DNA from: Betaproteobacteria bacterium
GTDB taxonomy: Bacteria; Pseudomonadota; Gammaproteobacteria; Burkholderiales; Burkholderiaceae_C
Direction: 5' to 3'
NCBI GenBank assembly: GCA_947448675.1
Contig: CANFOR010000050.1
Coordinates: 1 to 14,096 of the forward strand
Length of the DNA: 14,096 nucleotides
Shown here: piece by piece, positions 6,741 to 14,096 of the stretch
Layout: the number at the start of each line of letters is the position of its first letter
Position numbering within the stretch: the first letter of the stretch is position 1
Translations under genes and position numbers: made by a program
Notes under the pieces: generated by a model
Database searches by the model: none
What the model was told of the DNA's origin: nothing
Seen by the model: only the letters and a program-made list of their open reading frames with translations

Positions 6741-7774
6741 GCGTGTTCCATTAATTCCATATCGGTTTCTTGTGCCATGGCTGGCAGCCTATCGTGGTGA
6801 CTTGCCAGTTCCGCAAAATATGCTTGCACTGCCGCCCATTGCGTCTGGGCATCTTCGATGGCGTTCATGCGCTTGCGAAAATCTGCGCCCCCGGGCAAGC
6901 CCGCCACATACCAGCCAATGTGTTTGCGTGCGCTGCGCAGCCCGGTGTACTCGCCATAGAGCGCGTAATGCTCGATCAAATGATCGAGCAACAAGCTCTG
7001 CACCTCGGCCACCAAGGGCGGTGCCAAGTACTCGCCTGTAGCCAAGTAATGGGTGATTTCCCGAAATATCCACGGCCGCCCCTGCGCTGCGCGGCCGATC
7101 ATCACACCGTCTGCGCCGGTCAGGGCCAAGACCTCGCGCGCCTTCTCAGGGCTGTCAATATCGCCATTGGCCAGCACGGGCACGCGCACTGCCGCCTTGA
7201 CCGCTGCAATGGTGTCGTATTCAGCCAGGCCGCCATAGCCTTGCTCACGGGTGCGGCCATGCACGGCAATCATTTGCACACCGGCGCTTTCTGCACTGCG
7301 CGCAATGCGCTCTGCATTTTTGTGCGACTGGCACCAACCGGTACGCATTTTGAGCGTCACCGGCACATTGCGTGGCGCGCAAGCGGCCACCACGGCCTCG
7401 ACAATCGACAGCGCCAAATCTTCGTCTTGCATCAAGGCCGAACCAGCCCATTTGTCGCAAACTTTTTTGGCCGGGCAACCCATATTGATGTCGATGATCT
7501 GCGCACCACGGTCGGCGTTATAGGCCGCAGCCTCGGCCATCATGCTTGGGCTGGTGCCGGCAATTTGTACCGCTATGGGGTTCGACTCGCCATCATGGTT
7601 GGCACGCCGCGATGTTTTCAGGCTAGCCCATAAATCTTTGCGCGAGGTGACCATTTCACTCACCGCATAGCCCGCCCCGAGCTGTTTGCACAACTTGCGA
7701 AAAGGCAAGTCGGTGACCCCCGCCATGGGTGCCACGCAAACCGGGTTGGCAAGCTCAAAGGCACCAATTTTCAT
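6737..7774 (-). CDS. dusB: tRNA-dihydrouridine synthase B
   Basis: FMN-dependent enzyme that reduces a uridine of the tRNA D-loop to dihydrouridine using NADPH. The 345 residues form a TIM barrel with PVCVAPMAGVTDLPFRKL (11-28), catalytic C100 in INMGCPAKKVC, HGRTREQGY (172-180) for flavin and substrate, and the phosphate-binding segment GVMIGRAAQGRPW (223-235), followed by the helical tRNA-binding domain. The start was placed at the ATG at 7774 (MKIGAFELANP), where the family begins; a longer frame to 7840 adds 22 residues with no family likeness. No clear Shine-Dalgarno precedes 7774. It is the first gene of dusB-fis-purH. The DusB subtype is inferred from the fis neighbour and sequence. 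Confidence 0.95.
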   Translation of the reverse strand: MKIGAFELANPVCVAPMAGVTDLPFRKLCKQLGAGYAVSEMVTSRKDLWASLKTSRRANHDGESNPIAVQIAGTSPSMMAEAAAYNADRGAQIIDINMGCPAKKVCDKWAGSALMQDEDLALSIVEAVVAACAPRNVPVTLKMRTGWCQSHKNAERIARSAESAGVQMIAVHGRTREQGYGGLAEYDTIAAVKAAVRVPVLANGDIDSPEKAREVLALTGADGVMIGRAAQGRPWIFREITHYLATGEYLAPPLVAEVQSLLLDHLIEHYALYGEYTGLRSARKHIGWYVAGLPGGADFRKRMNAIEDAQTQWAAVQAYFAELASHHDRLPAMAQETDMELMEHA

Positions 7775-7885
7775 AAGATGTGGAGAGCAAAAATTTGCTG
7801 AAAAAAGAGGCAGAGTATAGCTGGCCTTGATTTCATACATAGAAATGCAGCAGCAGAATTTTGGGCCCTGCCTATACTTGCTGCT
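7775..7885. promoter_or_regulatory. Divergent intergenic region of dusB and the YqaA-like gene, with two TATACT hexamers
   Basis: A TATACT, one mismatch from the -10 consensus, occurs on the minus strand at 7819-7814, 39 bp before dusB. Another lies on the plus strand at 7873-7878, ending seven bases before the ATG at 7886. Neither has a good -35 hexamer at 16-18 bp, so these are weak promoter candidates. If the plus-strand one is used, the YqaA-like transcript would have almost no leader. Confidence 0.3.
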
Positions 7886-8353
7886 ATGGATGCTTGGATG
7901 GACACTCTGCTAGGGCTTTTGGCTTTGCCAAAATTTGGCCTCGGCTCGCTCCTAGTGATTTCCTTTGTGTCGGCCACATTGCTGCCCCTCGGTTCTGAGC
8001 CTGCAGTGTTTGGGCTGATTAAACTCAACCCCGCGCTTTTTTGGCCTGCCATTGCGGTGGCAACTTTGGGAAATACCTTGGGTGGTGCGCTGGACTGGTG
8101 GATGGGCTATGGCGCACAACGTGTTGTCAGCGCCAAGGAACGCTCGCATTTCCATTTAAAAGCACTGGCATGGTTGGAACGCTTAGGCCCCAAGGCCTGC
8201 CTTCTGTCATGGCTACCGGGTATTGGTGACCCTTTGTGCGCTGTAGCGGGTTGGTTGCGACTGCCCTTTTGGGCTTGCCTGCTGTACATGGCTGTGGGTA
8301 AATTTTTACGCTACCTCGTCATGAGCGCGGCTTTGCTCTGGGTGTTTCCATAA
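7886..8353 (+). CDS. YqaA-like small membrane protein (DedA/VTT-related)
   Basis: Inner-membrane protein of 155 residues related to E. coli YqaA, in the DedA-like group; a transport or lipid role is suspected for this group but not established for YqaA. Seen: hydrophobic segments near 7-32, 48-68 and 104-122, then a C-terminal one near 127-153. Matching YqaA landmarks are FVSATLLPLGSE (27-38), LGNTLGGALDW (61-71), SWLPGIGDPLCAVAGWLRL (108-126) and GKFLRY (138-143), the last two holding the conserved GD and R. The ATG at 7886 has no Shine-Dalgarno, and a second in-frame ATG lies at 7898. It is transcribed alone between divergent dusB and the convergent H1-like gene, and its stop codon sits at the edge of the terminator of that gene. 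Confidence 0.85.
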   Translation: MDAWMDTLLGLLALPKFGLGSLLVISFVSATLLPLGSEPAVFGLIKLNPALFWPAIAVATLGNTLGGALDWWMGYGAQRVVSAKERSHFHLKALAWLERLGPKACLLSWLPGIGDPLCAVAGWLRLPFWACLLYMAVGKFLRYLVMSAALLWVFP

Positions 8354-8383
8354 AAAAAGCCCAGTGCTCGCGCACCGGGCTTT
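8352..8383 (-). terminator. Intrinsic terminator of the H1-like gene
   Basis: On the minus strand AAAGCCC pairs with GGGCTTT. Beyond one mismatch GTGC pairs with GCAC around a CGAG-type loop, and a run of seven T follows (A at 8352-8358 on the plus strand). It lies 24 bp after the H1-like stop. The T run overlaps the TAA stop of the plus-strand YqaA-like gene. Read on the plus strand the same hairpin ends in TTT only, so it may work weakly in that direction too. Confidence 0.8.
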
Positions 8384-8406
8384 GAGTCGCTGACTCCAGT
8401 TCGCCC

Positions 8407-8850
8407 TTAGGGCTTGCTGGCCGTTGGAAAAGGCCATGCGGCCTGCGGGTTCAGCGTGGTTTGTGCTGCAGGAGCAGCAGCGGCAGAAGCCGCTTTGGCA
8501 GCGGGCTTTTTCGCGGCTTTCTTGGCAGCAGGCTTTTTCGCGGCTTTCTTTGCGGCTGGCTTTTTGGCAGCGGGCTTCTTCGCAGCGGCTTTTTTGGCCG
8601 GGGCTTTCTTGGCTGCAGCTTTTTTGGCCGGAGCCTTTTTCACTGCGGCTTTTTTAGCCGGGGCTTTTTTTGCCACTACTTTTTTAGCTGCTACTTTTTT
8701 AGCTGCTACTTTCTTTGCAGGCGCTTTTTTGGCTGCAGCTTTTTTAGCTGGAGCCTTTTTCGCTGCTACTTTCTTTGCCGGTGCTGCCTTTTTGGCGGCC
8801 GGTTTCTTCGCTACGGCCTTCTTAGCGGCCGGTTTTTTTGCAGTTGCCAT
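8407..8850 (-). CDS. Histone H1-like lysine/alanine/proline-rich DNA-binding protein
   Basis: Very basic nucleoid protein resembling the C-terminal arm of eukaryotic H1 and bacterial H1-like proteins such as Bordetella BpH1. The 147 residues are mostly tandem KKxxAxKK units such as AAKKAPAKK, with no acidic residue at all. The unit varies between five-residue (KKAPA, KKVAA, KKPAA) and four-residue (KKAA) steps. From residue 129 the repeats stop and a tail, TTLNPQAAWPFPT (131-143), carries the only aromatic residues. The ATG at 8850 has AAGGAG eight bases upstream; the TTG two codons earlier would crowd that site. It has its own terminator at 8352-8383 and is 175 bp after nrdB, so it is probably monocistronic. 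Expected role is DNA compaction through charge; targets are unknown. Confidence 0.85.
   Translation of the reverse strand: MATAKKPAAKKAVAKKPAAKKAAPAKKVAAKKAPAKKAAAKKAPAKKVAAKKVAAKKVVAKKAPAKKAAVKKAPAKKAAAKKAPAKKAAAKKPAAKKPAAKKAAKKPAAKKAAKKPAAKAASAAAAPAAQTTLNPQAAWPFPTASKP
8491..8850 (-). repeat. Tandem 12-15-bp coding repeats of the H1-like gene
   Basis: Residues 1-120 are encoded by degenerate units built around AAGAAAGC(C/T)... and, on the plus strand, appear as recurring GCTTTTTTGGC-type blocks. A few copies are nearly identical, for instance those giving KKAPAKKAAAKKAPAKK. Such arrays change length easily by slippage or unequal recombination, in whole codons. Confidence 0.7.
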
Positions 8851-8858
8851 TTTCAAAT

Positions 8859-8864
8859 CTCCTT
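8859..8864 (-). promoter_or_regulatory. Ribosome binding site deciding the start of the H1-like gene
   Basis: AAGGAG on the minus strand is eight bases before the ATG at 8850 and only two before the alternative in-frame TTG at 8856, so the ATG is the better start. Confidence 0.75.
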
Positions 8865-8912
8865 GATCAAGTTACAAAGAGCGCTTCAAGCCTGTTGGAA
8901 AGCCTGGAGCGA

Positions 8913-8948
8913 TTCATTTGGTTGAACCTTGTGGTTCAGCCAAATGAA
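8913..8948. repeat. 36-base inverted repeat between nrdB and the H1-like gene
   Basis: TTCATTTGG (8913-8921) pairs with CCAAATGAA (8940-8948), and TGAACC (8923-8928) with GGTTCA (8933-8938), around a TTGT loop. The single unmatched position is T/G, which would pair as U-G in plus-strand RNA but be C-A in minus-strand RNA. It lies 78 bp beyond the nrdB stop and 62 bp before the H1-like start. No T run follows on either strand. Confidence 0.65.
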
Positions 8949-9025
8949 CGGGGGTGCATGGCCCACACCGTGCCCTTGCACTTGCGCGTGAACCATTGCA
9001 ATTTTTAATATCATTTGCACGTACT

Positions 9026-10231
9026 TTAATCCCAAGACAGCGCACCGCCGGATTGGTATTCAATAACACGTTCTTCGAAAAAATTACGTTCTTTTTTCAG
9101 ATCAATCATTTCACTCATCCAAGGAAACGGATTGGTCTCATTGGGGAACAACTCTTCTAAGCCAATTTGGGTCGCACGGCGGTTGGCGATGTAGCGCAAA
9201 TAGCCTTTGAACATCGACGCATTCATGCCCAGCACGCCACGCGGCATGGTGTCTTCGGCATAGCGGTATTCCAACTCGACCGCCTTATGGAACAGGGCAT
9301 TAATTTCAGCCTTGAACGCAGGCGTCCATAAATGCGGATTTTCAAGTTTGAGTTGGTTAATCAGGTCAATGCCAAAATTACAGTGCATGGACTCGTCACG
9401 CAAAATATACTGGTACTGGTTAGAAGCACCCTTCATTTTGTTTTGCCGACCCAGCGCCAAAATTTGCGTAAAGCCCACGTAGAAGAATAAGCCTTCCATC
9501 AAACAAGCAAACACAATCAAAGATTTGAGCAGGGTTTGGTCGTTCTCTGGCGTGCCTGTATGGAAGTTCGGGTCCATGATCGCTTCGATGAAGGGGATCA
9601 AGAACTGGTCTTTTTCACGAATCGACTGCACTTCGTTGTACGCATTGAAGATTTCGCTCTCGTCGATGCCCAAGGACTCCACAATGTATTGGTAGGCGTG
9701 GGTGTGGATGGCTTCTTCAAAGGCTTGACGCAATAAAAATTGGCGGCATTCGGGCGCTGTGATGTGGCGATAAGTGCCCAACACAATGTTGTTGGCTGCC
9801 AATGAATCGGCAGTCACAAAAAAGCCTAAATTGCGCTTGATGATGCGCCGCTCGTCTTCGGTCAGACCATTGGGGTCTTTCCAAAGCGCAATGTCTTGCA
9901 CCATGTTGACTTCTTGCGGCATCCAATGGTTAGCGCAAGATGCCAAGTACTTTTCCCAGGCCCATTTGTATTTAAAGGGCACCAACTGATTGACATCGGT
10001 TTGGCCATTGATGATACGCTTATCTGCAGCATTCACACGGCGATGCACATGGGACGTCACCGCTGCAGCCAGTGGCGCTTGCGCAGGCATTTGCGCACCA
10101 TCGTCCAATAAACGTGGGGGAACAGAATTCAGAGGGAGTTCGATCGAGCGGCTTGTATTTAAGCCACTAGAAAATGGGGGTTGCAATGCAGGTTGCAACG
10201 ATGGTTTTGCTTCTTCGTCCCAGGACAACAT
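9026..10231 (-). CDS. nrdB: Class I ribonucleotide reductase, beta subunit (radical-generating R2)
   Basis: Holds the di-iron and tyrosyl-radical cofactor that drives reduction of ribonucleotides by NrdA. The 401 residues include the complete metal set by alignment with E. coli R2: D142, E173, H176, E246, E280 and H283. The radical Tyr180 is in EEAIHTHAY, four residues after the first histidine as in class Ia enzymes. Tyr392 near the C-terminus is placed for radical transfer, and the last residues GGALSWD would dock on NrdA. About 60 N-terminal residues before HRRVNAADKRIINGQ are low in conservation. The ATG at 10231 is preferred over a TTG at 10243; the ribosome site is weak (GGAA). It follows nrdA by 133 bp with a possible own promoter. 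Confidence 0.97.
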   Translation of the reverse strand: MLSWDEEAKPSLQPALQPPFSSGLNTSRSIELPLNSVPPRLLDDGAQMPAQAPLAAAVTSHVHRRVNAADKRIINGQTDVNQLVPFKYKWAWEKYLASCANHWMPQEVNMVQDIALWKDPNGLTEDERRIIKRNLGFFVTADSLAANNIVLGTYRHITAPECRQFLLRQAFEEAIHTHAYQYIVESLGIDESEIFNAYNEVQSIREKDQFLIPFIEAIMDPNFHTGTPENDQTLLKSLIVFACLMEGLFFYVGFTQILALGRQNKMKGASNQYQYILRDESMHCNFGIDLINQLKLENPHLWTPAFKAEINALFHKAVELEYRYAEDTMPRGVLGMNASMFKGYLRYIANRRATQIGLEELFPNETNPFPWMSEMIDLKKERNFFEERVIEYQSGGALSWD

Positions 10232-10250
10232 AGAGTGTTCCAATAATTAG

Positions 10251-10279
10251 ATTATGCGAGCCGCGACGCAAAATGAAAA
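10251..10279 (-). promoter_or_regulatory. Possible promoter of nrdB
   Basis: In the 133-bp gap after nrdA the minus strand has TTTTCA (10279-10274; 4 of 6 to the -35 consensus), 17 bp, then CATAAT (10256-10251; 5 of 6 to the -10), placing a start about 12-14 bases before the ATG. It would allow nrdB expression beyond readthrough from nrdA. Hexamer matches alone make this tentative. Confidence 0.35.
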
Positions 10280-10364
10280 GTGTTCATTCACATCGGGCTC
10301 GTGTAGTGTTGCTCAATTGCATCGCACGCCGCACATATTGCAGCGTGTTGCATGGGCCGAAACA

Positions 10365-13265
<2,901 letters not shown>

Positions 13266-13368
13266 GGTTTCCTCGGCTTTCTAATTTTTGGCGGCAATTT
13301 TGGCGACTGTTGGTAGGCGGTATGGGCAGCTTGCGAACGACGCAGCGCGAACCTATTGAACTCTGTAG

Positions 13369-13384
13369 ACACTATATATGGTGT
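13369..13384 (-). promoter_or_regulatory. NrdR box 1, overlapping the nrdA -10
   Basis: The 16-mer ACACTATATATGGTGT differs at one base from the NrdR consensus form ACACTATATATAGTGT. It covers the predicted -10 hexamer of nrdA. NrdR is the ATP-cone repressor of ribonucleotide reductase genes, so binding here should block RNA polymerase. Confidence 0.85.
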
Positions 13385-13399
13385 TCAAAGCCAATTCAA
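13371..13399 (-). promoter_or_regulatory. Predicted sigma-70 promoter of nrdA
   Basis: The minus strand has TTGAAT (13399-13394) and TATAGT (13376-13371) separated by 17 bp. The start would be near 13364, leaving a leader of about 100 bases before the nrdA ATG. The -10 lies within NrdR box 1 and the -35 lies between the two boxes. Confidence 0.6.
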
Positions 13400-13400
13400 C

Positions 13401-13416
13401 CCACTAGGGCTAGTGT
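13401..13416 (-). promoter_or_regulatory. NrdR box 2, upstream of the nrdA -35
   Basis: CACTA (13402-13406) and TAGTG (13411-13415) are perfect inverted arms four bases apart, followed by T, as in the NrdR consensus; the centre is GGGC in place of TATA. Its centre is 32 bp from that of box 1, about three helical turns, the spacing usual for paired NrdR boxes. Confidence 0.75.
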
Positions 13417-13472
13417 ATATCCTTAGTGCTCAGTGCGCGCGCGCATGGCAGCTTTTTTACACTATCGGCGCT

Positions 13473-14045
13473 TCAAGCGGGCGGAAAACAACGCGCGGGC
13501 CAGGCCAAATGGGCCTGCAAGCCAGGCCAATCGAAACCCGCACCAGGGTCGGCCTTGCGGCCCGGCGCAATATGCTCATGCCCAGCCACATGCTTGATGG
13601 GGTAGCGCTGCGCCAAGGCCGCCGCCAAGGCCTCTAGGCATTCATACTGCTCGGGCGCAAAGGCTGTGCCTTCTAGTCCCTCGAGTTCAATACCAATCGA
13701 GTCGTCATTGCAGTTGGCGCGGCCGCGGTATCGCGAGGCCCCTGCATGCCAAGCCCTGTCGTCGCAGCCAACGAACTGCCACAACTCGCCATTGCGGCGT
13801 ACCAAAAAATGGGCTGACACCTGCATGCCGCGTATGCTTTCAAAATAGACATGGGCCTGCCAGTCCAGGGTGTTGGTAAACAAGTCGAATATTTCGCTGC
13901 CGCCATACTGACCTGGCGGCAAGCTAATCGAGTGAATCACCAGCAAGTCCACCACCGGATCGGCTGGGCGCGGGCCAAAATTGGGCGAAGCCAAATGCCG
14001 CGCGTAGCGGTACCAACCGTCGGCCCAAAGCGCATCAGCCGGCAT
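13473..14045 (-). CDS. ampD: 1,6-anhydro-N-acetylmuramyl-L-alanine amidase AmpD
   Basis: Cytosolic zinc amidase that splits the peptide from anhydro-muropeptides during wall recycling; in several Gram-negatives its loss derepresses AmpC beta-lactamase. Counting from the ATG at 14045, the zinc ligands by alignment are H38 (LVIHSIS), H156 (AGHEHIAPGRK) and D166 (ADPG), with the catalytic-region E120 in IGIELEG and the typical YGG and FDLFTN segments. The ATG at 14045 (MPADALWADGWYRYA, 190 residues) is chosen because GGAG stands nine bases upstream. ATG 14060 and GTG 14075 are alternatives, and the frame stays open to the window edge, so the true start could even lie outside. The gene precedes nrdA by about 210 bp, which holds the nrdA control region. 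No ampC or ampR is in view. Confidence 0.93.
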   Translation of the reverse strand: MPADALWADGWYRYARHLASPNFGPRPADPVVDLLVIHSISLPPGQYGGSEIFDLFTNTLDWQAHVYFESIRGMQVSAHFLVRRNGELWQFVGCDDRAWHAGASRYRGRANCNDDSIGIELEGLEGTAFAPEQYECLEALAAALAQRYPIKHVAGHEHIAPGRKADPGAGFDWPGLQAHLAWPARCFPPA

Positions 14046-14096
14046 GCTCAGTGGCTCCATTGGGCTCTTCGCCACCGGGTGCGCTGATACCCAAGC

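Noticed and set aside
6770..7633. A 287-codon plus-strand frame opposite dusB, and a 256-codon one at 5680-6450 opposite purH.
   Set aside because: Both are shadows of conserved genes with no recognisable domains, and their His/Cys-rich composition is typical of antisense reading.
7775..7840. A 22-residue N-terminal extension of dusB starting at 7840.
   Set aside because: The added residues do not resemble DusB, and the family normally begins close to KIGAFEL; the ATG at 7774 fits better.
8414..8866. A 150-codon plus-strand frame of Ala/Gly/Phe-rich repeats opposite the H1-like gene, looking like a hydrophobic repeat protein.
   Set aside because: It is the mirror of the Lys/Ala codons of the minus-strand gene, which has a ribosome site, terminator and family match; the plus frame has none of these.
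10290..10312. GTGTAGTGT in the nrdA-nrdB gap, considered as another NrdR box.
   Set aside because: Only one half-site is present; the partner arm at the required distance is absent.
13416..13431. GTGTATATCCTTAGTG next to NrdR box 2, considered as a third box.
   Set aside because: Its arms are not inverted repeats of each other and its spacing to the other boxes does not fit.
13434..13445. Alternating TGCGCGCGCGCA downstream of ampD, considered as a structured or Z-forming element.
   Set aside because: Too short to carry meaning alone in a GC-rich genome and not linked to any other signal.

Overview
The window reads as an ordinary chromosomal housekeeping segment of a betaproteobacterium, most likely order Burkholderiales and family Comamonadaceae. 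The grounds are the protein sequences, as judged by eye: a rubredoxin-pilGHIJ cluster divergent from a ThiD-like kinase and hemL, a dusB-fis-purH operon, a lysine/alanine-rich H1-like protein with an aromatic tail, and a long two-cone NrdA. This placement rests on recall of families, not on a search. No tRNA, rRNA, CRISPR array, insertion sequence, phage gene or defence gene was found. No stretch without a gene exceeds about 210 bases.

Layout. From 1 to 2474 (minus strand), rubredoxin, pilG, pilH, pilI and the 5' part of pilJ form one tight unit. It encodes the chemosensory front end that controls type IV pili, and pilJ runs off the left edge. From 2551 to 4816 (plus strand), a ThiD-like kinase overlaps hemL (glutamate-1-semialdehyde aminomutase, tetrapyrrole synthesis). 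A palindrome at 4804-4832 contains the hemL stop codon. From 4936 to 7774 (minus strand), dusB (tRNA dihydrouridine), fis (nucleoid protein) and purH (last two steps of IMP synthesis) are joined by two four-base ATGA overlaps. From 7886 to 8353 (plus strand) lies a small YqaA/DedA-like membrane protein. It faces an H1-like DNA-binding protein at 8407-8850 (minus strand) across an intrinsic terminator. From 9026 to 13265 (minus strand), nrdB and nrdA encode aerobic class I ribonucleotide reductase. Upstream of nrdA are two NrdR-type boxes 32 bp apart, one overlapping the predicted -10. At the right edge is ampD (minus strand), a cytosolic anhydro-muropeptide amidase of cell-wall recycling.

How the genes fit together. 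Apart from the pili genes, the window serves nucleotide supply (purH, nrdA/B), nucleoid structure (fis, the H1-like protein), tRNA modification, haem synthesis and wall recycling. The points most worth a second look are: the divergent active site of the ThiD-like kinase coupled to hemL, the NrdR operator pair, the palindrome fused to the end of hemL, the short Fis, the repeat-built H1-like protein with its fixed tail, and an unexplained 36-base inverted repeat between nrdB and the H1-like gene. No convincing new multigene system was seen.
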